Part shown: one piece after another, positions 1 through 6,873 of the stretch | Position numbering within the stretch: the stretch's first letter is position 1 | Layout: the number at the start of each line of letters is the position of its first letter | Source: Bacillota bacterium | GTDB taxonomy: Bacteria > Bacillota > Clostridia > Acetivibrionales > DSM-1351 | Assembly: GCA_023391425.1 (NCBI GenBank) | Contig: JAEWAX010000059.1 | Span: 1-9,513 of the forward strand | DNA: 9,513 nucleotides | Direction of reading: 5' to 3' | Made by a program: the position numbers and the translations under genes | The notes under the pieces: model-generated | What the model saw: only the letters and a program-made list of their open reading frames with translations | Database searches by the model: none | Told to the model about the DNA's origin: nothing

Positions 1-844
1 CGTCACAGAAAGATCCCATACAAACGATAACACGATCTGCATCTGGAGCTCCATAGTAGTTAAATAAATCGTAATCTGTTCCAAGTTTTTCATTTACTTT
101 TTTCATATATTTTTCAACAACAGCTGGTAATTGTTCATAAACAGAATTACAAGCTTCACGATGTTGGAAGAAAACATCTCCGTTTTCGTGAGAACCACGC
201 ATAGTTGGGTGTTCTGGATTTAATGCATGTTCACGGAAAGCTTTAACAGCATCCATGTTGCACATTTCTTTCAAATCTTCATAATCCCATGTCTCAATTT
301 TTTGAATTTCATGAGATGTACGGAATCCATCAAAGAAGTTGATAAATGGAACTTTTCCTTCAAGTGCAGCAAGATGTGCTACAGGACTTAAGTCCATTAC
401 TTCTTGAGTATTTGTTTCAGCTAACATAGCGAAACCTGTTTGACGACAAGCGTATACATCACTATGGTCACCGAAAATATTTAAAGCATGTGATGCAACG
501 GTACGTGCAGATACATGGAATACACAAGGGAGCTGTTCACCAGCAATCTTGTACATATTAGGGATCATTAATAGAAGTCCCTGAGATGCTGTAAATGTAG
601 TAGTAAGAGCACCTGCAGCTAAAGAACCGTGAACAGTTCCAGCAGCACCTGCTTCAGATTGCATTTCAACAACGTTTACTTGGCTACCAAAAATGTTTTC
701 ACGACCTGCAGCGGACCACTGGTCAACATAATCAGCCATTGGGCTTGATGGTGTGATAGGGTAAATACCAGCAACTTCTGTATACGCATATGATACATGA
801 GCAGCAGCTGTATTACCATCCATCGACTGTTTTTTTCTTGGCAT
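1..844 (-). CDS. nifJ: Pyruvate:ferredoxin oxidoreductase, N-terminal part (cut by window edge)
   Basis: This is the first 281 codons of a single-chain PFOR, which decarboxylates pyruvate to acetyl-CoA and passes electrons to ferredoxin in the cytoplasm. Translation from the ATG at 844 gives MPRKKQSMDGNTAAAHVSYA and then the domain I signature YPITPSS (residues 28-34), with VVEMQSEAGAAG near 58-69 and HVSAR ending at R114. T31, E64 and R114 sit where the Desulfovibrio africanus enzyme has its pyruvate/TPP-pocket residues. Domain II has begun (GAPDADRVIV) when the reading runs off position 1 without a stop, so the Fe-S and TPP domains lie outside. The start is fixed by AAGGAGG (minus strand, 854-860). 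It is a diverged paralogue of the complete PFOR at 2526-6056: about 25 differences in the first 103 aligned residues by eye. No frameshift or stop was seen in the visible part. Confidence 0.96.
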   Translation of the reverse strand, partial: MPRKKQSMDGNTAAAHVSYAYTEVAGIYPITPSSPMADYVDQWSAAGRENIFGSQVNVVEMQSEAGAAGTVHGSLAAGALTTTFTASQGLLLMIPNMYKIAGEQLPCVFHVSARTVASHALNIFGDHSDVYACRQTGFAMLAETNTQEVMDLSPVAHLAALEGKVPFINFFDGFRTSHEIQKIETWDYEDLKEMCNMDAVKAFREHALNPEHPTMRGSHENGDVFFQHREACNSVYEQLPAVVEKYMKKVNEKLGTDYDLFNYYGAPDADRVIVCMGSFCD

Positions 845-889
845 TTATTATTTCCTCCTTTTATAACTAAATAGATCTTTCAACTAAGT

Positions 890-918
890 ATTCTATCATT
901 CATTTGTTTTTTAGTAAA
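890..918 (-). promoter_or_regulatory. Candidate sigma-A promoter for the left PFOR gene
   Basis: On the minus strand, TTTACT (913-918) and TAGAAT (890-895) are separated by 17 bases, and a TG one base before the -10 makes it an extended -10 element. The predicted start is near 883, giving a leader of about 40 bases that ends in the AAGGAGG ribosome binding site. This is a consensus match by eye only. Confidence 0.55.
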
Positions 919-1036
919 GGAGTTTCGGTTTATTCGACAATTTTTTTTGTATACAGTATTTTTATAGATATAATTTTATACAGATAACATTTCTTTTGAC
1001 ATATGATTTAAAAACGAAACATATTTAAATAAATAA

Positions 1037-1088
1037 ATGGTATTATTTAATTAAATATGGTATAATTTGCTTAATATGGTTATTTAAC
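1037..1088 (+). repeat. Three direct repeats of ATGGTwTwATTT type over the hydrolase promoter
   Basis: ATGGTATTATTTAA (1037), ATGGTATAATTTGC (1057) and ATGGTTATTTAAC (1076) recur at steps of 20 and 19 bases, about two helical turns. The middle copy contains the best -10 of the region. The third copy lacks two bases relative to the first. They could be sites for a DNA-binding protein, or chance in very AT-rich DNA. Confidence 0.45.
1058..1066 (+). promoter_or_regulatory. Candidate extended -10 promoter for the C45-type hydrolase
   Basis: TGGTATAAT is a perfect TATAAT (1061-1066) with a TGn extension. No good -35 lies at the right distance, which extended -10 promoters can tolerate. A second possibility is TTGACA at 996-1001, followed by a weak CATATT at 1020-1025 with an 18-base spacer. 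Transcription from the extended -10 would begin near 1073, about 50 bases before the start codon. Confidence 0.5.
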
Positions 1089-1122
1089 ATATAATACTAT
1101 AAAATGTAGGAGGGGGCAAGTT

Positions 1123-2397
1123 ATGAAAAAAGCAAAGCTTGCAAGTGTAATAATAGTAATAGCTATTCTAATGACTTCTAATGTTTATGCATCGGTTCCA
1201 ATCACAGAGTTAAAAAATGTTAGCTTGATTGACAAGGGAGATTACTATGAGGTATCTTTAGACATTAAAAACTCGAAATCACATTGGGATACTGGCAAAA
1301 GATATGCTGAAGAGATTTTAGAAGAGGTACCAGATTATGAACATCTTATTGATTCCTATCTGACAGAAATTACAGGTTCCAATGAATTTTATAATCTTTT
1401 AATAAAAAGGGTTAATGACATAAAGCCACAGATTAATAAAGATTATAGAGATGAAATAGAAGGTATATCATCTGAGTTTTCAGCAGAAAAGTCTGATGTA
1501 CGTGGGGATGGAAAGCTTTCTATGCAAGAAATGTATCTGTTCAATTTGATTCCAGACGTAGTTAGAGGTACGCAGTGCTCAGCTTTGGGTATATATGGTG
1601 AAAAATCTGCAACCAAAAGTACGATGGCTGGAAGAAATTTAGATTGGTATGCTGGCTCAGAAAATCAATTAGTTAAGCTGCAATGTGTTATGACTATTAA
1701 GAATGGTAATAAGTCTATTTGTACTATAGGATATTTGGGTTTTATAGGCGTTGTTACAGGTTTTAATGATAATAAAGTATTTGCAGCAATTTTAGATTCC
1801 GAAATAGGGACAGAATATTCTTCTGAATCAAAGTACTCATATCCTCTAGATTTACGGTATGCTCTTGAAAATAAAAGTACGCTTAATGATGTTGCTTCAT
1901 TTATGAAATCAACTGATAGAGGATACACTTACGGACATCTGATTTTTATGTGTGACCCAAAAACTGCATCGGTTTTAGAAAATAATATAAGTTCAGCCCC
2001 TCAATCACTTCGTGCAGTAAGAAATGAAAAATCTCCTTTAAATCCAGGTATTGAGTGGGGAATTGATAACGCTTTAGGAACTGTTAACTCTTTTCAACTT
2101 AAAGGGAATTTTGACAATCATTCACCCAATGCATACAATACTGAAAGATGGAAGTCTCTCAAAGAACAGCTTTTATCAAAGGGTAATAGCGTTACAATAG
2201 ATGAATTAAAACAAATTATGACTTTCAATAAAGCTACTAGTGGTATTGGACAGATGGCAGATGGTTCAATTTATAACGATATGGCACAACAAATAATTTT
2301 ATTTGAACCAAAGACTCTTCATTTACAGATATTTTTCAGACCAGAAGCTGGATTACCGCTTAAACCAGAATTTAAAACAGTAAATGTTAAGTTTTAA
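1123..2397 (+). CDS. Secreted C45/choloylglycine-hydrolase-like Ntn-hydrolase
   Basis: This is a 424-residue exported cysteine hydrolase of the N-terminal-nucleophile fold, related to C45 acyltransferases, acid amidases and bile-salt hydrolases. Such enzymes cleave linear amide bonds and mature by self-cleavage. Residues 1-23 form a signal peptide (MKKAKLA, a hydrophobic stretch, cleavage after VYA). Residues 24-151 would be the propeptide. C152 in GTQCSALGIYG is the likely nucleophile. R171 and D174 in GRNLDW follow at 19 and 22 residues, close to the Cys-Arg-Asp spacing of choloylglycine hydrolases. GFNDNK (N215) and a Phe-Asp-Asn-His segment with R342 fit later active-site positions. An EF-hand-like loop (D125 to E136) sits just before the nucleophile. 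The start is set by AGGAGGGGG at 1108-1116, six bases before the ATG. It is a single-gene unit between two PFOR genes on the other strand. The fold is likely; the substrate is unknown. Confidence 0.82.
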   Translation: MKKAKLASVIIVIAILMTSNVYASVPITELKNVSLIDKGDYYEVSLDIKNSKSHWDTGKRYAEEILEEVPDYEHLIDSYLTEITGSNEFYNLLIKRVNDIKPQINKDYRDEIEGISSEFSAEKSDVRGDGKLSMQEMYLFNLIPDVVRGTQCSALGIYGEKSATKSTMAGRNLDWYAGSENQLVKLQCVMTIKNGNKSICTIGYLGFIGVVTGFNDNKVFAAILDSEIGTEYSSESKYSYPLDLRYALENKSTLNDVASFMKSTDRGYTYGHLIFMCDPKTASVLENNISSAPQSLRAVRNEKSPLNPGIEWGIDNALGTVNSFQLKGNFDNHSPNAYNTERWKSLKEQLLSKGNSVTIDELKQIMTFNKATSGIGQMADGSIYNDMAQQIILFEPKTLHLQIFFRPEAGLPLKPEFKTVNVKF

Positions 2398-2461
2398 ACA
2401 AGTTAAATGAAATTTTTAAGTTAAATAACCTGCACTACAGCTTTTGAATGCTCTAGTAAAA

Positions 2462-2504
2462 AAAATCGCCTCTTTTCACATTCTTAGTGAAACGAGGCGA
2501 TTTT
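2462..2504. terminator. Bidirectional intrinsic terminator between converging genes
   Basis: AAAATCGCCTC (2462-2472) pairs perfectly with GAGGCGATTTT (2494-2504). After one T-C mismatch, TTTCAC (2474-2479) pairs with GTGAAA (2487-2492) around a seven-base loop. The plus strand continues with TTTTATATATATT for the hydrolase gene. On the minus strand the stem is followed by eight T residues (2458-2465), a stronger U-tract for the PFOR gene. It lies 65 bases after the hydrolase stop and 22 bases after the PFOR stop. Confidence 0.92.
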
Positions 2505-2525
2505 ATATATATTCAGTTATTGTGT

Positions 2526-5500
2526 TTACTCAGCAGCCATTTTCTTTAATTTCTCGTACTTCTCTTTTGCTTGGGCCTCTGCACGTATAAATAGTTCCTC
2601 TGCTTCACTAGGGAATTGCTTTGCAAGTGAAGAGAATCTAACCTGAGCAAGTAAGAAGTCCCTAAAGCTTGATTTTGGTTCTTTTGAATCCAAAGTGAAA
2701 GGATTTTTGCCTTGAGCTTTCAATTCAGGATTGTATCTGAACATATGCCAGTAGCCTGCTTCAACTGCTTGCTGCTCATTGGCTACACTTCTTCCCATGC
2801 CTTCTTTTAGTCCATGATTAATACAAGGTGCATAAGCAATGATAATTGAAGGGCCTTTATAAGCCTCAGCTTCAGCTATGGCCTTAAGTGTTTGGTTTCT
2901 ATCTCCTCCAAGACTTACTTGAGCAACATAAACATTGCCATAAGTCATCATTAATGCTGCAAGATCTTTCTGGCTTTGTTTCTTACCAGAAGATGCAAAC
3001 TTAGCAATAGCAGAGATAGGAGTTGCTTTAGAAGATTGTCCGCCTGTATTTGAATAGATTTCAGTATCAAATACAAGTACATTAACATCTTCACCTGATG
3101 CAAGCACATGATCAAGTCCGCCGTATCCTATATCATATGCCCAACCATCTCCACCAACAATCCACACAGTACGTTTAATGAGATAGTCCTGTTTCTCAAG
3201 AATTTCTGTAATTAGTTTGTTTTGAGTATCATCAGTGCTCTTATAGTTACTCAAAGCCTTAACTAAATTTACACTAGCGACCTTTGAAGCTTCGCCTTCA
3301 TCATAGCTTACTAGCCATTGAGACAACGCTTGCTTAATATCTTCAGTAATATCTAGGCTTAAGAGTTCATTAGCTAAATCAGCTAGTTTCTCTCTCAATT
3401 GCTTAACTCCAAGATGCATACCAAATCCGAACTCAGCATTATCCTCAAAGAGAGAATTTGCCCAGGAAGGGCCTTTTCCTTCGTTGTTAACTGTATATGC
3501 AGTAGTAGGAGCAGATGCAGCCCAGATGGATGAACAACCTGTCGCATTTGCAATCATCATACGGTCCCCGAATAGCTGTGTTGCAAGCTTAATATAGGCA
3601 GGTTCACCACAACCTGCACAGGCCCCGGAGAACTCATATAATGGCGTTTTGAACTGGCTGTCTTTGATAGTTTTAGTTCCAAATCTATCACCCTTATATG
3701 AAACGTCGAAACTTGCAAATTTGTAATTTGGAATTTCTTTTTCAGTCTGTGTATCAAGTTTCTTCATAACCAAAGCTTTTTCTTTTGCAGGACAAACATC
3801 TGCACAGTTTCCGCAACCTGTACAATCCATAGTACTTACCTGTATTCTAAACTGTAAATCCTCAAGACCTTTTCCTACAGCTTTTCTGGTTACAAAGTCT
3901 TTAGGAGCATTTGCTAACTCATCCTGAGTTGCAAGTACAGGTCTAATGACAGCATGTGGACATACCAAAGAGCATATATTACACTGAATACAATTCTCTG
4001 GAATCCACTCAGGAACATTTACAGCTATTCCACGTTTTTCATATGCAGAAGTTCCGTTAAGGAAAGTACCATCTTCATAATTATTGAAAGCACTAACAGG
4101 TAAACTGTCACCATTCATAGCATTCATCGGTCTTAGTATGTTTTTAATGAAATCTGGTTCATCAACAGAATTATTCTCTTCATCAACTGCATTTTTCCAG
4201 CTATCTGGTACATTAATCTTTACAACGGCTTCAAATCCCTTATCTATAGCCTGATAATTTGTATTAACAATATTCTCACCTTTTTTACCATAAGTTTTTA
4301 GAACTGCATCCTTGAGGTATTTGGTGGCTTCCTCTATTGGAATTATATTAGCAATCTTAAAGAAGGCAGCTTGCATTATCATGTTAATTCTATTACCCAA
4401 GCCAATATTTTCTGCAATCTTTGTTGCATTAACTGTATAGAAATTAATATTATTTGTAGCAATTTCCCTCTTTAACTTTGCAGGTAGATGTTGCTCTATC
4501 TCAGCCTCACTCCATAGACAGTTCAAAACAAAGTTACCACCTGTTTTAATTCCTTTTAACAAATCATATTGGTATACATATGATTGATTATGGCAGGCGA
4601 TGTAGTCAGCTTCGTCAATGAGATAAGAGGATTTAATTGGATCATCACCAAATCTCAAGTGGGATACTGTGACACCTCCTGATTTTTTGGAATCATATGC
4701 AAAGTAACCCTGAACATATTTGTTAGTATGGTCACCAATAATCTTGATAGCTTGCTTGTTTGCACCAACAGTACCATCTGAACCGAGTCCCCAGAATTTA
4801 CATCTAACTGTAGATTTAGAACCAGCAGTAATCTTCTCAGATGTTGTTAAAGATGTATTAGTAACGTCATCAACAATAGCAATTGTAAAGCCGTTTTTAG
4901 GGCTTTTGAGTTTTAGATTATCATAAACAGCCTTTATATCTGAAGGAGTGGTATCCTTTGAACCTAAGCCGTAACGACCTCCAACAACTATAGGAGCATT
5001 TTCCATTTCGTATAAAGCCGCCTTAACATCAAGATACAATGGCTCACCTAATGAACCTGGTTCCTTTGTTCTATCTAATACAGCTATCTTTTTAACAGTT
5101 TTAGGAATAGCATTAAGTAAATGCTTACAAGAGAAAGGTCTATAAAGATGAACTTTTACAACACCACATTTCTCACCAGAAGCATTTAAATAATCAATAG
5201 TTTCTTCAATAACAGGAGTTATAGAACCCATAGCAATAATAATGTTCTCTGCATCAGGAGCACCATAATAATCAAATAAATTGTATTGTCTTCCAGTCAT
5301 ATTGCCAAGTTTATGCATATAGTCTTCGACAATACCAACGATATTGTCATAATATTTATTTGATGCTTCACGTGTTTGAAAATATATATCAGGGTTTTGA
5401 GCTGTTCCTCTTGTAACAGGATGATTTGGAGAAAGTGAGTGGTTTCTGAATTCCTCCAAAGCTTCTTTATCTAACAAAGTTGCTAAATCATCATATTCTA

Positions 5501-6056
5501 ATGCTTCAACTTTTTGTATTTCATGTGATGTTCTAAATCCATCAAAGAAATGCAAGAATGGCAATTTACCCTTAATTGCTGCCAAATGCGCGATTGGTGC
5601 CAAATCCATTATTTCTTGAACTGAACCAGTTGCTAAAAGTGCAAAACCGGTTTGTCTAGTAGCCATTACATCTTGGTGATCTCCAAATATATTTAGAGAT
5701 GAAGCTGCAAGTGCTCTCGCACTGACGTGAAATACTCCAGGTAACAATTCACCAGCAATCTTGTACATGTTTGGTATCATCAACAATAATCCCTGTGATG
5801 CAGTGTAAGTTGTTGTTAAAGCTCCAGCCTGAAGAGAACCGTGTACAGCTCCAGCAGCTCCAGCTTCCGATTGCATTTCAACTACACTTACTTTTTGACC
5901 GAATATATTTTTTTTGCCTTTAGCAGCCCATTCGTCAACATACTCAGCCATTGTTGATGATGGTGTGATAGGATAAATTGCAGCTACATCTGTAAAAGCA
6001 TAAGAGATATATGCAGCAGCATTATTTCCATCCACCGTCATTTTAATCTTCGACAT
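2526..6056 (-). CDS. nifJ: Pyruvate:ferredoxin oxidoreductase, complete single-chain enzyme
   Basis: This is a complete 1176-residue PFOR that oxidises pyruvate with CoA to acetyl-CoA and CO2, reducing ferredoxin in the cytoplasm. Domain I carries YPITPSS (28-34), E64 and R114 for substrate and TPP. The CoA/gamma domain, with FWGLGSDGTVGANK near 421-434, is followed by two ferredoxin-type 4Fe-4S motifs: C689, C692, C695, C699 and C745, C748, C751, C755. The proximal cluster ligands C813, C816, C841 and C1078 are all present. The TPP-binding segment runs from GGDGWAYDIGYGG (968-980) to YSNTGGQ (1001-1007). It is about 55 residues shorter than the D. africanus enzyme, lacking its C-terminal extension, as is usual in clostridia. 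The start at 6056 is preceded by GGGGGTGG (6064-6071), a less canonical ribosome binding site; ATG at 6041 is a possible alternative. Wording such as IFGDHQDV and RGTAQNPDIYFQ resembles the D. africanus type more than the left paralogue does. Confidence 0.98.
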   Translation of the reverse strand: MSKIKMTVDGNNAAAYISYAFTDVAAIYPITPSSTMAEYVDEWAAKGKKNIFGQKVSVVEMQSEAGAAGAVHGSLQAGALTTTYTASQGLLLMIPNMYKIAGELLPGVFHVSARALAASSLNIFGDHQDVMATRQTGFALLATGSVQEIMDLAPIAHLAAIKGKLPFLHFFDGFRTSHEIQKVEALEYDDLATLLDKEALEEFRNHSLSPNHPVTRGTAQNPDIYFQTREASNKYYDNIVGIVEDYMHKLGNMTGRQYNLFDYYGAPDAENIIIAMGSITPVIEETIDYLNASGEKCGVVKVHLYRPFSCKHLLNAIPKTVKKIAVLDRTKEPGSLGEPLYLDVKAALYEMENAPIVVGGRYGLGSKDTTPSDIKAVYDNLKLKSPKNGFTIAIVDDVTNTSLTTSEKITAGSKSTVRCKFWGLGSDGTVGANKQAIKIIGDHTNKYVQGYFAYDSKKSGGVTVSHLRFGDDPIKSSYLIDEADYIACHNQSYVYQYDLLKGIKTGGNFVLNCLWSEAEIEQHLPAKLKREIATNNINFYTVNATKIAENIGLGNRINMIMQAAFFKIANIIPIEEATKYLKDAVLKTYGKKGENIVNTNYQAIDKGFEAVVKINVPDSWKNAVDEENNSVDEPDFIKNILRPMNAMNGDSLPVSAFNNYEDGTFLNGTSAYEKRGIAVNVPEWIPENCIQCNICSLVCPHAVIRPVLATQDELANAPKDFVTRKAVGKGLEDLQFRIQVSTMDCTGCGNCADVCPAKEKALVMKKLDTQTEKEIPNYKFASFDVSYKGDRFGTKTIKDSQFKTPLYEFSGACAGCGEPAYIKLATQLFGDRMMIANATGCSSIWAASAPTTAYTVNNEGKGPSWANSLFEDNAEFGFGMHLGVKQLREKLADLANELLSLDITEDIKQALSQWLVSYDEGEASKVASVNLVKALSNYKSTDDTQNKLITEILEKQDYLIKRTVWIVGGDGWAYDIGYGGLDHVLASGEDVNVLVFDTEIYSNTGGQSSKATPISAIAKFASSGKKQSQKDLAALMMTYGNVYVAQVSLGGDRNQTLKAIAEAEAYKGPSIIIAYAPCINHGLKEGMGRSVANEQQAVEAGYWHMFRYNPELKAQGKNPFTLDSKEPKSSFRDFLLAQVRFSSLAKQFPSEAEELFIRAEAQAKEKYEKLKKMAAE

Positions 6057-6090
6057 AAAAAATCCACCCCCGCATTTTTATTATTAATTG

Positions 6091-6132
6091 ATTACTAAAA
6101 ATATAGTAATTTAAAATGTACATTTTACTACT
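6091..6132 (-). repeat. Nested inverted repeats in the PFOR leader
   Basis: TAAAATGTACATTTTA (6112-6127) is a perfect 16-base palindrome. Beside it ATTACTA (6091-6097) pairs with TAGTAAT (6104-6110) around a six-base loop, and AGTA/TACT arms can extend the central palindrome. All of it lies between the spore-protein stop and the PFOR start. It could be an operator or a weak AT-rich terminator for the upstream small gene. No convincing sigma-A promoter was found for the PFOR gene in this stretch. Confidence 0.5.
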
Positions 6133-6142
6133 GAGTAATATC

Positions 6143-6160
6143 ATGTAACATTTTTTACAA
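6143..6160. promoter_or_regulatory. Weak Rex-like imperfect palindrome upstream of PFOR
   Basis: On the minus strand this reads TTGTAAAAAATGTTACAT, with TGTAA and TTACA arms. The clostridial redox repressor Rex is known to bind sites close to TTGTTAA-N4-TTAACAA; this site has about four mismatches in the fourteen fixed positions. It overlaps the last codons of the small spore gene and lies about 90 bases before the PFOR start. It is a suggestion only. Confidence 0.25.
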
Positions 6161-6346
6161 CTTACTACCATTATCTACCCATTCTTTCGCACTCAAAACA
6201 TTTTCTATAGAAGGAATGGAAACTTCTGAATGTTTTTGCTTGGTTTCTTCATTTGCCCAAGCAGCGGTACCTTCATTGTCAGTAGGTTTAGAACAAGTTA
6301 ATCGTTTGTTTTTGTTACCTTGCAACTGATAATTTTTATTATCCAT
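6155..6346 (-). CDS. Small spore-surface protein, DUF3787 / CDIF630_02480-like
   Basis: This is a 63-residue, soluble, charged protein without signal peptide or membrane segment. It contains GTAAWANEE (26-34), VSIPS (42-46) and AKEWVDNG (53-60), which match what I recall of the small clostridial DUF3787 family: an AAWA motif followed by an IPS and AKxWVD ending. That family is named for a spore-surface protein of Clostridioides difficile; its molecular role is unknown. The gene is real on independent grounds: AGGAGG at 6353-6358, exactly six bases before the ATG, and a sigma-E-like promoter at 6416-6445. The PFOR gene starts 98 bases downstream on the same strand with no strong terminator between, so read-through into PFOR is possible. 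The family call is from memory of motifs; the existence of the gene is much surer. Confidence 0.8.
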   Translation of the reverse strand: MDNKNYQLQGNKNKRLTCSKPTDNEGTAAWANEETKQKHSEVSIPSIENVLSAKEWVDNGSKL

Positions 6347-6415
6347 TTTCTGCCTCCTAGTGCTATTGTAATTTAATTACACTAATGTTATAAGTATTTA
6401 TAAAACATACTAATC

Positions 6416-6445
6416 ACAGTATGTGCTTTTAAAAAATTTATATTC
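6416..6445 (-). promoter_or_regulatory. Candidate sigma-E (mother-cell sporulation) promoter for the small spore gene
   Basis: On the minus strand GAATATA (6439-6445) and CATACTGT (6416-6423) are separated by 15 bases. The Bacillus sigma-E consensus is roughly kmATATT, 13-15 bases, then CATACAnT, so each element has one mismatch. The start would fall near 6409, about 60 bases before the ATG. An ACATAC/GTATGT inverted repeat (6405-6410 and 6419-6424) overlaps the -10. Early mother-cell expression would suit a spore-surface protein. Confidence 0.55.
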
Positions 6446-6739
6446 TTACTATTTGAAATGATTTTAGCAGGATATGGTCTATCGTGTGATTTCATTCTTC
6501 TTGAGACACTAATTAAGATAGCTATGAGCAGAATTTTTTACGCAGGAATGCCCACTGTTACAGAAAATTTATTTTGCGAAGGTAAGGCATACCATATTCC
6601 AACTGAAACTTAAAGTATACATTTATTTTGAATCATAACACACAAGCAGTTAGCATTGACACTTGGTATGACAAGAATCATGACTTAATCATTAATAAAG
6701 ATATACATAGTAATAGTCTCTGCAAATTATTGTGAAGGC

Positions 6740-6768
6740 TTTACCATTTTATAAAGAGATAGTAAAAT
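6740..6768 (+). promoter_or_regulatory. Candidate sigma-A promoter for the GH2 gene
   Basis: TTTACC (6740-6745) and TAAAAT (6763-6768) are 17 bases apart and match the sigma-A elements at four and five of six positions. Transcription would start near 6775, leaving a leader of about 100 bases that contains the 6791-6822 hairpin. Confidence 0.5.
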
Positions 6769-6790
6769 AAAGGCTAGGAATACTATGAAC

Positions 6791-6822
6791 CACTGCATAT
6801 GCAACGCACTGCATATGCGGTG
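6791..6822 (+). promoter_or_regulatory. Strong hairpin / repeated palindrome in the GH2 leader
   Basis: CACTGCATATGC (6791-6802) pairs over all 12 bases with GCATATGCGGTG (6811-6822), with one T-G wobble and an eight-base loop. The left arm also recurs as an exact direct repeat at 6807-6818, sixteen bases on, and each copy contains the self-complementary GCATATGC. There is no T-run after it, so it is not an intrinsic terminator. Just downstream of the promoter, it fits an operator or an RNA leader element. Confidence 0.6.
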
Positions 6823-6873
6823 ATTTAAAATATGATTTTTATATATTTTAAATACAGTTTAAAGGAGTTTTCA

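Larger units (their letters stand above)
6362..6831. other. Intergenic stretch without a convincing gene
   Basis: About 470 bases separate the small spore gene from the glycosidase. The left end holds the sigma-E-like promoter, and the right end holds the sigma-A-type promoter and hairpin for the glycosidase. Between them a 51-codon open frame (6458-6613, plus, starting MILAGYGLSCDF) has no ribosome binding site. A further open stretch in another frame (about 6607-6738) has no start codon. These may be worn remains of a gene or chance; I recognise neither. Confidence 0.5.

Noticed and set aside
1665..1928. 87-codon open frame on the minus strand inside the hydrolase gene
   Set aside because: It lies entirely opposite a well-supported gene, has no ribosome binding site and no recognisable protein features.
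3557..3757. 66-codon overlapping frame on the same strand as PFOR
   Set aside because: It overlaps the cluster-ligand region in another frame, and its sequence has no family resemblance.
4720..4926. 68-codon open frame on the plus strand inside PFOR
   Set aside because: It is antisense to a fully conserved enzyme domain, with no ribosome binding site; a shadow of the coding constraint on the other strand.
2526..6056. Broken or inactive PFOR copy
   Set aside because: The reading frame is intact, all twelve cluster cysteines and the TPP motif are present, and length is normal for clostridia.
6791..6822. Intrinsic terminator ahead of the glycosidase
   Set aside because: The stem is strong but no T-run follows in either direction, and no gene ends just before it.
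6832..6873. Upstream in-frame ATG as the start of the glycosidase
   Set aside because: It lacks a ribosome binding site and adds the atypical MIFIYFKYSLKEFS. The ATG at 6874 follows AAAGGAG at ideal spacing, and GH2 homology begins there.
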